Shown in pieces: positions 1-5,925 of a stretch of DNA of 18,716 nt. The translations under genes were made by a program, and so were the position numbers. The stretch is from an uncultured Sphingobacteriales bacterium (lineage in GTDB: Bacteria; Bacteroidota; Bacteroidia; Chitinophagales; Chitinophagaceae), in contig CAMLFX010000064.1 of the NCBI GenBank assembly GCA_946479435.1, positions 1-18,716 on the forward strand, given 5' to 3'. Position 1 is the stretch's first letter; each line of letters starts with the position of its first letter. Under the pieces are notes generated by a model, which saw nothing but the letters and a program-made list of their open reading frames with translations, ran no database searches and was not told the origin of the DNA.

Positions 1-1
1 A

Positions 2-82
2 CCTGTAAAACACGTAAGCTATGATACCCGGAAATACCAGGTGCAAAAAGTAGTGAATGAAGAATTGCATCTGCAATATTAG
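2..82 (+). CDS. 3' end of an unidentified gene (partial)
   Basis: An open frame enters from the left edge and ends at TAG 80-82, giving 26 residues of a polar, coding-like C-terminus that begins PVKHVSYDTRKY and ends in EELHLQY. No family can be named from so short a tail. It is convergent with the lipoprotein gene that follows, with only 24 bp between the two stop codons, a spacing common for real gene ends. The other forward frames at the left edge close sooner or look non-coding. Function is unknown, and the call rests on frame openness and composition only. Confidence 0.45.
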   Translation, partial: PVKHVSYDTRKYQVQKVVNEELHLQY

Positions 83-106
83 TCCCGAAATAAGCAGAAG
101 GATAAG

Positions 107-598
107 CTACCTGATATTTTTATAGGTATTAATTGTAGTAACAGGCTGGCCTGAAGAATTTGGCTTTACTAATTTTAGCTTCATCTCTGTACCCGTCATT
201 GTCACCACATCAAAAGTATCGGGATTGCTATCTACAAGAGCTAGCCTGGTATCGTTATTTAATAGTGCCCATTTAAAATTTTCCACCTGCAAATCATCAC
301 TGCATTTATTAGCGTTTTCATCAATGGTGCCGGTACCATTATCAGCAAATAGTATAAAATCGTCCTTATCGCAGTCATCCATCTCTTTATAAACATCAAG
401 AGTGGTATCCTTGCCTTTATAGGTAACAGTAGCGGTACCTGCCGACTGTTGCCATTTACCGGCTACTAAAGACTTTTGAGTGGCAGAGGAATTGTTGTTA
501 CCACTGTTATTAGTTCCATTGTTATTATCATCTTTTTTGCAGGCGGCAAAAATCACTGATACGCAGCATACAGTAAGGAATGTACGATTAAGGTTCAT
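107..598 (-). CDS. Lipocalin-like outer-membrane or surface lipoprotein
   Basis: This is a 163-residue protein with a type II signal peptide. A hydrophobic stretch at about residues 7-19 ends in the lipobox FAAC, so Cys20 would be lipidated. Cys20 is followed by KKDD, which resembles the Bacteroidota lipoprotein export signal that directs proteins to the cell surface. A low-complexity Asn/Ser/Gly linker covers about 25-40. The body (about 44-163) has the layout of the small lipocalin-like domain common in this phylum: a W near the start (GKWQQ), a paired-Cys acidic segment (DDCDKDDFILFADNGTG...KCSDD), then FKWALLNNDTRLAL and a final beta-rich tail. The ligand is unknown. It is convergent with the gene fragment to its left. 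A -7-like box lies just upstream. Family assignment is by pattern only. Confidence 0.8.
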   Translation of the reverse strand: MNLNRTFLTVCCVSVIFAACKKDDNNNGTNNSGNNNSSATQKSLVAGKWQQSAGTATVTYKGKDTTLDVYKEMDDCDKDDFILFADNGTGTIDENANKCSDDLQVENFKWALLNNDTRLALVDSNPDTFDVVTMTGTEMKLKLVKPNSSGQPVTTINTYKNIR

Positions 599-615
599 AA
601 GGAATTAATTTGATG

Positions 616-646
616 CAAAAATATGTTACAGTTTAGATTAATACAA
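616..646 (-). promoter_or_regulatory. Putative Bacteroidota-type promoter of the lipoprotein gene
   Basis: On the minus strand the sequence reads TATTTTTG (complement of 616-623), matching the TAnnTTTG -7 consensus of the Bacteroidota primary sigma factor. A TTG (complement of 644-646) sits 20 bp further upstream. Transcription would start about 10 bp before the ATG at 598, giving a very short leader. The region is A/T-rich, so a chance match is possible. Confidence 0.35.
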
Positions 647-801
647 TAGTCATTACTCTATTCTGAATTAGTGCTTGAGTTGTTTTTTGCATTAAGGTAA
701 CCCACAAGTATAATGATTATCTGCAACAAAACACAGCAATAAAATAAAAAATTATGCGTATATTTGTTATGAACGATAATACATATAAAACTTCATATGC
801 G

Positions 802-939
802 TTGTTCAATTTTGTTAAGAAATTAAAATATGACAAACAACATTTTAACCCTGAAAACAAGTACTGTAAAGGCTTGCAGCACCCAACTGTCGCGCAGTAA
901 TTTTTTTATTTTTCTTATTTTTTCAACAAAATTGAACAA
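802..939. repeat. 15-bp perfect inverted repeat bracketing 108 bp upstream of DUF4268
   Basis: TTGTTCAATTTTGTT at 802-816 is exactly the reverse complement of AACAAAATTGAACAA at 925-939. The 108-bp interior holds a TTG (874-876) and a TAATTTTT (898-905) 21 bp apart that resemble a weak forward promoter, and ACTG/CAGT arms near 886-898 followed by a T-rich run. The right arm ends 28 bp before the DUF4268 ATG. The layout resembles invertible promoter segments known in Bacteroidota, but no recombinase gene is visible here. This repeat is the most notable feature of the otherwise gene-free 599-967 interval. Confidence 0.5.
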
Positions 940-967
940 TAAATAAACCTAATTTAGATACGAAAAG

Positions 968-1426
968 ATGTACACCCGTCAAGAGCTATCGAAACTGAAA
1001 CAAGACTTCTGGACGAGGTTTGGCCAATACATGCTGCCCATAGTATCGGCCACCGGCGATAAGGTGAACTGGGTGAACTATAAGACAGGTGTAGCCAACA
1101 TACGTTTCGTAATGGATGCTGACAACAAGCAGGCAGGCATAGCGATCGTGCTATCGCACAGCGATGCTGAAACCCGGGCAAAGTACTACCACCAGTTGCA
1201 AAACATGAAAGCAATGCTGAATGATGCGCTTGGTGAAGAATGGAGCTGGAACGAAAACGATGTAGATGAATATGGAAAAGTAACAAGCACGGTAAGTACC
1301 TCGCTTAATGGCATAAACATAGCCAACCAAAACGATTGGCCGGCTATTATCTCTTTCCTCAAGCAACGCATTATAGCCCTCGATACCTTTTGGGCCGATG
1401 CACGCTTTATATTTGAAATGCTATGA
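968..1426 (+). CDS. DUF4268 domain-containing protein
   Basis: This 152-residue soluble protein has no signal peptide. The whole length fits the DUF4268 family: an N-terminal helical RQELSKLKQDFWTRFGQYM, then VNWVNYKTGVANIRFVMDAD, a central AIVLSHSDAETRAKYYHQL helix, the aromatic/acidic GEEWSWNENDVDEYGK, and a C-terminal DWPAIISFLKQRIIALDTFWADARFIFEML. The family's biochemical role is unknown. Some relatives are fused to or lie near nuclease-like domains, so a nucleic-acid role has been guessed, but nothing here shows it. The ATG at 968 has no clear Shine-Dalgarno sequence. Its stop codon overlaps the 3' end of the small minus-strand gene that follows by 6 bp. The inverted repeat at 802-939 lies directly upstream. 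Confidence 0.85.
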   Translation: MYTRQELSKLKQDFWTRFGQYMLPIVSATGDKVNWVNYKTGVANIRFVMDADNKQAGIAIVLSHSDAETRAKYYHQLQNMKAMLNDALGEEWSWNENDVDEYGKVTSTVSTSLNGINIANQNDWPAIISFLKQRIIALDTFWADARFIFEML

Positions 1427-1573
1427 CTTTTTATGAACCATATCGCCCACTTTCTTTTTCAGCTCCCTACCCTTGTGGCTTGCCTTACTTTTCACCCTCA
1501 GCGATTTGTTTTCAAACAACAGCCCTGCTACAATACCGGCCACGCCATACCATATCAATCTTGACAATTTCAT
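1421..1573 (-). CDS. Small YtxH-like membrane-anchored protein
   Basis: The minus strand encodes 50 residues starting MKLSRLIWYGVAGIVAGLLF and ending in HKGRELKKKVGDMVHKKS. The pattern is a short N-terminal hydrophobic segment rich in Gly and Ala (about residues 6-20) followed by a strongly basic helix. This is typical of small YtxH-domain, stress-associated proteins of Bacteroidota. The pattern is coding-like on this strand, whereas the overlapping forward frame (1423-1605) reads as non-protein. The stop (complement of 1421-1423) lies inside the last codons of the convergent DUF4268 gene. The ATG at 1573 has no convincing Shine-Dalgarno sequence. Molecular function is not established, and family membership is inferred from layout. 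Confidence 0.7.
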   Translation of the reverse strand: MKLSRLIWYGVAGIVAGLLFENKSLRVKSKASHKGRELKKKVGDMVHKKS

Positions 1574-1669
1574 ATAAATACTGTTTAAACCTTACATCAA
1601 AATGATTGTGCCATCTGCTACCTGTTAACAAATTTCATTATTTTGTGGCTATTATTTATAACGCAACCT

Positions 1670-2221
1670 ATGAAACACTTTATAACCCTTATCCTGTCTA
1701 TACTTACTTGTAGCGTCACGTATGCGCAAAGTGATAGTAAAATAGACTATATGCCTAAATGCGGCCTTGTAGGCTACCCCACAGACGATGCCGATAAACT
1801 GGCACATTTTCCAGGTAATATCAACAAATACTTCGATAAACATGTTAACTGGAAAAAAATAGAATTAATAGGTGGGCTGATCATTATCGATGTGTCGGTA
1901 GATACCTTGGGAAGGCCCTGTACAGTAGGTTTTACAAATAGAACTATTAATACCGATCACGAAGTACTTTATTTATACCTCGATGATGTTATTAACAGGA
2001 TGCCTGCATGGAAGCCGGCCATAAAAGATGGTAAACCGGTGAATAATACAACACGTTTAGCTGTATATAGTGCGGTAGAAGGCCATAAAGACCTGGAAGT
2101 TGACTATTTCAGGAGCTTCACACAGCAAACCGAAAAAATAAAGGTGATACCCAGGCCTGTTATGCTGATGAATACCGACCTCGAAGATCTCGGTAAAATG
2201 AGAAAGAAGGCAGCAAAATGA
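1670..2221 (+). CDS. Secreted TonB C-terminal-like domain protein
   Basis: This is 183 residues from the ATG at 1670. That start is chosen over an upstream in-frame TTG (1643) because it gives a standard signal peptide: MKHFITLILSILTCSVTYA, then Gln20. Residues about 46-137 follow the TonB C-terminal domain pattern: FPGNINKYFDKHVNW, then GGLIIIDVSVDTLGRP (beta strand with the VdxxG turn), then LDDVINRMPAWKPAIKDGKPVN, matching the usual 'mp.WkPa..nGk.v'. Classical TonB carries an uncleaved TM anchor and a Pro-rich linker. This protein has neither, so it would be a free periplasmic or secreted module rather than an energy transducer. A polar tail of about 45 residues follows. Its partner is unknown. 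Confidence 0.75.
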   Translation: MKHFITLILSILTCSVTYAQSDSKIDYMPKCGLVGYPTDDADKLAHFPGNINKYFDKHVNWKKIELIGGLIIIDVSVDTLGRPCTVGFTNRTINTDHEVLYLYLDDVINRMPAWKPAIKDGKPVNNTTRLAVYSAVEGHKDLEVDYFRSFTQQTEKIKVIPRPVMLMNTDLEDLGKMRKKAAK

Positions 2222-2255
2222 TCCTCAATGGCATAGTATTTTACTTTTATTCGGT

Positions 2256-2498
2256 ATGATACTGCAACTAAACCCTGCTATATTGGTTGAGACCCCATTG
2301 GGGCAGGGCCACGCTATATTCATCATAGACTATGGTATGCACCAGAACACATGCTGGGTAGTTGCCAACGCCGAAACGGGGGTGGTAAAGCATTTTGACT
2401 GTAACGACATCATCCTCTCAACCAACTACACGTACGGCATGAACCTAAGACACAATACCAATGTCATTCAAAAAGATGATACGGATCTACACCAATAA
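2256..2498 (+). CDS. Small conserved Bacteroidota protein of unknown function (MILQLNP type)
   Basis: An 80-residue soluble protein beginning MILQLNPAILVETPLGQGHA and continuing IFIIDYGMHQNTCWVV...ETGVVKHFDCNDI. I recognise this layout from memory as a small Bacteroidota protein with an N-terminal MILQLNP-(x)n-TPKG core, IDYG, an aromatic WV strand and an ETGE-like turn. Such proteins occur in chromosomes and phages, and their function is unknown to me. Here several usual positions differ (PAILVETPLGQG), and the last 16 residues look like an unrelated tail, so this copy may be diverged. The gene lies 34 bp after the TonB-C-like gene on the same strand and may share its transcript. Confidence 0.65.
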   Translation: MILQLNPAILVETPLGQGHAIFIIDYGMHQNTCWVVANAETGVVKHFDCNDIILSTNYTYGMNLRHNTNVIQKDDTDLHQ

Positions 2499-2618
2499 CC
2501 ACCTGGCAACAGGTATTGTAAATGAAACGCAAAGCTACGGTTAACGAGATGTAAAAGGCACCCTGAAATTTGCTTTAAGCCACTGACATGCAGTAAATTG
2601 TACTTAAATTCTACGATT

Positions 2619-2924
2619 ATGTACATGTACAACCGGGCAAGTTACTATCGTGCCAGAAAGCAATTCGTAGTTGCGAGAAACAGTTTTGTTCTATTCATTT
2701 CGTTAATGTTGATTTTACCGTTCCACTATATAGCCGGATGCCGCATAATATTAAAAAACCAATGGGGCTTCGCACATACTATAGTTACTGAATCTGATAT
2801 TGATGAAGCCTTACATGAATATAACATAGCCGGTAAATCGGGGAAAGATGAATTGATTGAACAAGCGTGGGTGCAAAAGATGATATACGAAAGAAATGTA
2901 TCTGCGAATTATGGTAGTCACTAA
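2619..2924 (+). CDS. Hypothetical small single-pass membrane protein
   Basis: A 101-residue ORF from the ATG at 2619 (an in-frame ATG at 2625 and a TTG at 2598 are alternatives). The N-terminal 20 residues are basic and aromatic (YYRARKQFVVARNSF). One likely TM helix spans about 22-40 (SFVLFISLMLILPFHYIAG). The remainder is a soluble, mildly acidic tail (TESDIDEALHEYNIAGKSGKDELIEQAWVQKMIYE) with helical character. The positive N-terminus predicts the tail is outside the cytoplasm. I do not recognise a family. The start region overlaps a 12-bp palindrome (2620-2631). Coding composition is believable, but without homologs this could be a non-conserved ORF. Confidence 0.5.
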   Translation: MYMYNRASYYRARKQFVVARNSFVLFISLMLILPFHYIAGCRIILKNQWGFAHTIVTESDIDEALHEYNIAGKSGKDELIEQAWVQKMIYERNVSANYGSH

Positions 2925-3025
2925 CGAGAAGACTTCTATTATTTTCAATGGGCTTAGGGTGTAACCCTCTTGACTATACAGGAACTATTTTTTAATATTA
3001 CCCTATATTCCTCAACCAACCCAAT

Positions 3026-3958
3026 ATGAAAAAGATAGGTTTATCGTCTATTGCAGTACTATTGTTAACCATAGGCGCTAGCGCGCAAAATCTTAAATAC
3101 AGCGACGAAGGCTTTAATACAAAGCAAGTTGAAAGCACCTATACCATACACACAGCCGGCCAGCAATTTGTACAAAGAATGCAGGTACTATACAACCAGA
3201 CAGAGGCTACTTCCTACAAACGCATTACAAGAGACCAGTATAGCGAATTCCTTAAGTCGTTTCAAAACCTTATAGGTATTAAGAAAGTAAACAGTACTAT
3301 ATCCAGGAACCTGAGCGTATTGTCTTCTATACTCAATTCAGTGAACGATTTTGGCTATAATAATGATGAATACCGTAATACCATGTATCATATAGCTGTG
3401 CCTGTTTACAAAGCAGTAATTGAGGATTGGGGCGACGAGATTGTTAACGTGGCTATATACAATGCCTATTTCGATATGAGGGAATATGTATCGAAAAAAT
3501 CGGTTGATGATAGTGCTATGGCTATGACCCTGCAACTAATGGATGACAACACTATCAATACCCAAACCAAAGAAACCTGCACTTATTATGTATCGGTAGA
3601 CCCTAAACTGGCAAAAGACAATATAGAAATATACTTTACCGACCCTGCCCTATATACTATGGCAAGCCACAGGTACCCCGCCGGCCAGCTTTTAGCAGGC
3701 CCTATAGTTGGCTGGGAGAACAATATAGCTGAAAGTGCCAGCATATATGGCATGCTTAAAGCCTACTCGATGCAGCCCAAACATATGGGTTACAACATAT
3801 ATAGCTACACTATTAGTACTGATGGCAAAAGCAACACACTGAACCAGCCATTGTACAAAGACAATAAATGGTTTATGTGGGTTTTTCGTAATGGCACGCT
3901 GTATTATACCTATATGGCCGAACCATGCAGCATGGTAAACAAAGCCCAGATAAAATAG
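3026..3958 (+). CDS. Secreted protein of unknown function
   Basis: A 310-residue protein with a clear type I signal peptide, MKKIGLSSIAVLLLTIGASA, with cleavage before Gln21. The mature part has an N-terminal helical half (about 40-165: QVESTYTIHTAGQQFVQRMQVL...SEFLKSFQNLIGIKKVNSTISRNLSVLSSIL). A beta-rich half follows (about 185-305) with repeated aromatic strands (CTYYVSVDPKLAKDNIEIYF, GYNIYSYTISTDGK, DNKWFMWVFRNGTLYYTYM). Two Cys residues (in ETCTYY and EPCSM) could form a disulfide. There is no lipobox, no type IX sorting tail and no catalytic motif that I recognise. It stands alone between a 101-bp upstream gap and a convergent membrane-protein gene. Export is well supported; function is not. 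Confidence 0.8.
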   Translation: MKKIGLSSIAVLLLTIGASAQNLKYSDEGFNTKQVESTYTIHTAGQQFVQRMQVLYNQTEATSYKRITRDQYSEFLKSFQNLIGIKKVNSTISRNLSVLSSILNSVNDFGYNNDEYRNTMYHIAVPVYKAVIEDWGDEIVNVAIYNAYFDMREYVSKKSVDDSAMAMTLQLMDDNTINTQTKETCTYYVSVDPKLAKDNIEIYFTDPALYTMASHRYPAGQLLAGPIVGWENNIAESASIYGMLKAYSMQPKHMGYNIYSYTISTDGKSNTLNQPLYKDNKWFMWVFRNGTLYYTYMAEPCSMVNKAQIK

Positions 3959-3992
3959 GCTATTTCAGTGCAGCAGCTGGCGAACCAATTGA

Positions 3993-4274
3993 TTATATCA
4001 TCTTCATCATTGAGTAAAGCACCAGCACACTCAGTACGGCTATGTACGTTACAGCATTCAGCTTGTTATTGAACCTTAAGAACTCTTGTTTCGGCTTGCT
4101 GACCATATTTCTCAAGATAGGCGTACTATGAAATAAGAACGAATTGAAAAACAGGCCCGATTTATTGTTATGTTCTTTCAAAGACGACAGCCTGACAAGT
4201 TTTATAACTATTGCTACACTAAAAATTAGTAATGCTATATATATAGCATTGTTGAGTATAAGGGTGCGGTACAT
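3993..4274 (-). CDS. Small two-pass membrane protein, unknown function
   Basis: A 93-residue protein with two hydrophobic segments, about residues 8-26 (NNAIYIALLIFSVAIVIKL) and 73-91 (NAVTYIAVLSVLVLYSMM). They are separated by a polar, basic loop (about 28-71: LSSLKEHNNKSG...RNMVSKPKQEFLRFNNK). A hairpin with a cytoplasmic loop is likely. I recognise no family. A perfect TAnnTTTG match lies 24 bp upstream of the ATG, which supports it as a real gene. The codons for residues 8-14 contain a 20-bp perfect palindrome (4231-4250). It is convergent with the secreted protein gene, with 34 bp between stops. Confidence 0.65.
   Translation of the reverse strand: MYRTLILNNAIYIALLIFSVAIVIKLVRLSSLKEHNNKSGLFFNSFLFHSTPILRNMVSKPKQEFLRFNNKLNAVTYIAVLSVLVLYSMMKMI
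4231..4250. repeat. 20-bp perfect palindrome inside the membrane-protein gene
   Basis: Positions 4231-4250 read AATGCTATAT followed by ATATAGCATT, a perfect self-complementary 20-mer. It lies 24 bp inside the start of the minus-strand gene. In the mRNA it would fold into a snapback helix close to the initiation region, or in DNA serve as a symmetric binding site. An alternating TA core makes chance more likely than for a mixed palindrome. Confidence 0.6.
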
Positions 4275-4297
4275 GTATCTCTCTGTATATCCTTACA

Positions 4298-4305
4298 CAA
4301 AGATA
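4298..4305 (-). promoter_or_regulatory. Putative -7 box of the small membrane-protein gene
   Basis: The minus strand reads TATCTTTG (complement of 4298-4305), an exact TAnnTTTG match, 24 bp before the ATG at 4274. The -33 element is not convincing: the nearest TTG is about 23 bp further upstream. Confidence 0.4.
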
Positions 4306-4413
4306 ATGGTTAGATAACATTTAATATACAATATAGTCTTGTGTATTGGCAAGATTTTGCCACCCTGCAATAGATGAGTTGTATAAAAATATATAGCTAA
4401 CTGAAAAAAACTT

Positions 4414-4443
4414 TTTGAAAATTGCCCGGCTTGTATAATTTTG
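4414..4443 (+). promoter_or_regulatory. Bacteroidota-type promoter of tRNA-Ser
   Basis: TTTG at 4414-4417 (-33) and TAATTTTG at 4436-4443 (-7) are separated by 18 bp and match the TTTG/TAnnTTTG consensus. The -7 box ends only 5 bp before the mature tRNA 5' end at 4449, so transcription should begin within a few bases of it. Confidence 0.65.
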
Positions 4444-4448
4444 CGCCC

Positions 4449-4533
4449 GGAGAGATGGCAGAGTGGTCGAATGCGGCGGTCTTGAAAACCGTTGAGTGTA
4501 ACAGCTCCGGGGGTTCGAATCCCTCTCTCTCCG
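4449..4533 (+). tRNA. tRNA-Ser (anticodon UGA)
   Basis: This is an 85-nt type II tRNA. The 7-bp acceptor stem is GGAGAGA (4449-4455) with TCTCTCC (4526-4532), followed by discriminator G4533. The D arm contains GTGGTCGAA. The anticodon arm is GCGGT-CTTGAAA-ACCGT with anticodon TGA at 4483-4485. A long variable arm (GAG...CTC, 4494-4507) is the serine hallmark. The T arm is GGGGG-TTCGAAT-CCCTC. CCA is not encoded: the next bases are CTG, so it must be added after transcription. The gene reads UCA codons (and UCG by wobble). It is bracketed by its own promoter and terminator, making a single-gene unit. No repeated 3'-end copy or integrase was seen nearby, so it does not appear to be in use as an attachment site. 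Confidence 0.97.
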
Positions 4534-4544
4534 CTGAAATTTAT

Positions 4545-4578
4545 AATGCCTGTAAATCAACGATTTGCAGGCATTTTT
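4545..4578 (+). terminator. Rho-independent terminator after tRNA-Ser
   Basis: AATGCCTGTAAAT (4545-4557) pairs with ATTTGCAGGCATT (4563-4575) through 13 bp with one wobble, closing the loop CAACG, and runs into a short T tract. It begins 11 bp after the tRNA 3' end and would terminate that transcript. Confidence 0.75.
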
Positions 4579-4643
4579 CTTTAAAAGTCAAATCTCCTAA
4601 ACCTGTGTCCCAAACGGATAATTCGGCTTAAAATCAATACCTA

Positions 4644-4662
4644 TAGGAAAAATAATTTCCTA
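4644..4662. repeat. 7-bp inverted repeat between tRNA-Ser and the dehydrogenase
   Basis: TAGGAAA (4644-4650) and TTTCCTA (4656-4662) are perfectly complementary around AATAA. No T tract follows in either direction, so it is not a convincing terminator. It could be an operator for the gene at 4774 or chance. Nothing else is seen in 4579-4773. Confidence 0.35.
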
Positions 4663-4773
4663 AGCTCGGTAAAAAGACAGATCTGAAGCCATTATAGACC
4701 ATATCGTGCACACCGTCTTTCCCGCCTATAACATAAATGCATTATTTCTTAGCTACACATCCGAATATACAAC

Positions 4774-5741
4774 ATGAATATAGTCATACCAGAGGATTAC
4801 CAGGATGCCATACGAAGGCTACAATGTCTTGAACTATTGTCAGCGCATGATGTTACTATTTACAACAGCCACATGGACACTGATGTCCTCGCTGAACATA
4901 TCAAGGATGCTGAGGTAATTGTATTGATCAGAGAACGCACTGAAATCTCCGAAGCGCTTCTTTCGAAGCTTCCCAAACTAAAACTTATCAGTCAGACCGG
5001 AAAGATATCTACACATATAGATATTGATGCCTGTAATCGTCATCGGATACCTGTTGCTGAAGGCATAGGTTCTCCGGTAGCACCAGCTGAATTAACCTGG
5101 GGACTTATCTTGAACGGCATGCGTCTCCTGCCACAAGCTATTGAAGGTATGAAGCTGGGCTACTGGCAGACAAATATTGGCAACTGTCTGTATGGAAAGT
5201 CTATTGGTATTTGGGGCTATGGAAAAATCGGCCGAATGATTGCCGGGTACGCAAAAGCCTTTGGCATGCAGGTGATCATCTGGGGCAGTGAGCGTTCCAG
5301 AGAAGCGGCAAATTCAGATGGATATATTGCTGCTGAAAGTAAAGAGTATTTTTTTAGCACAGTTGATGTTCTGTCCTTGCATCTCAGGCTGTCCAATACT
5401 ACCAGAGCGATTGTAACCAGTTCGGATCTGTCTATGATGAAGCCGACATCTCTTCTGGTAAATACCAGCCGGGCCGAGCTCATTGCACCTGATGCGCTGA
5501 TAGAAGGCTTGACAGCGGGTAGACCCGGCCGCGCTGCCCTCGATGTTTTTGATATGGAACCACTATTAGTCCAAGCCATCCTTTGCTTCATATGAAGAAT
5601 GTAATATGTACACCTCATATTGGCTATGTAGAAGAGCAGGGATATGAACTCTATTTTTCAAAGGCATTCGAAAATATTGTGCAGTTTGCGAATGGGAGCC
5701 CTGTAAATATTGTAAACCCCAATGTACTTCTGCAAGCTTAG
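4774..5741 (+). pseudogene. D-2-hydroxyacid dehydrogenase, frameshifted by an apparent one-base deletion
   Basis: The family reduces 2-keto acids or oxidises D-2-hydroxyacids with NAD(P). The first frame (4774-5595) gives 273 residues with the N-terminal substrate lobe, ISQTGKISTHIDIDAC (about 73-87), SPVAPAELTWGLIL, and the Rossmann motif GIWGYGKIGR (145-154). Catalytic Arg233 (NTSR) and Glu262 (DMEP) are present. After EPLL (265) the frame turns to nonsense and stops. Another frame carries on at once as [19 protein letters not shown]...[11 protein letters not shown]...INIVNP-like sequence to TAG 5739-5741, and includes the catalytic His of TPHIGY. Restoring one base at about 5569-5570 (GT to GAT) would give EPLLDPSHPLL and a normal protein of about 322 residues. 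It is either a true pseudogene or a sequencing error. As written, the truncated product lacks the catalytic His and is unlikely to be active. Confidence 0.85.
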
Positions 5742-5925
5742 CAATGCCGGTTTCTTACTTTGTCAATCTTCTCGGCTCTTTTTAATGACTTTTCATATAC
5801 ACGTTTAATTTTGACCATTGGTTTCGTTATACAATAATTTTGAGCAGGGGAAGTCTCCTTGATCTCAAATATGCGGTTGAACATGCCGGCAGTTAATAAC
5901 GGTTATTATGGTGTGCATAATTTAA

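Noticed and set aside
1423..1605. 60-residue forward frame after DUF4268
   Set aside because: Composition is unlike a protein (Pro, Tyr and Ser rich with no pattern), and the opposite strand holds a convincing YtxH-like gene.
4321..4631. Protein-like frames on both strands (69 and 79 residues) across the tRNA region
   Set aside because: They are translations of the tRNA-Ser gene; motifs such as [22 protein letters not shown] are well-known artefacts of translating tRNA-Ser genes.
4449..4773. tRNA-Ser 3' end as an integration site for a mobile element
   Set aside because: No repeated tRNA 3' end and no integrase were found within the window.
5738..5818. 26-residue minus-strand frame starting MVKIKRVYEKSLKRAE, resembling the start of DUF488 proteins
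   Set aside because: Only the first nine residues fit and the rest does not continue the pattern. It may be a relic, but there is not enough to call it.
5894..5908. 15-bp palindrome TAATAAC-G-GTTATTA between the convergent dehydrogenase and regulator genes
   Set aside because: Too A/T-rich and without a T tract on either side to be called a terminator; probably chance.
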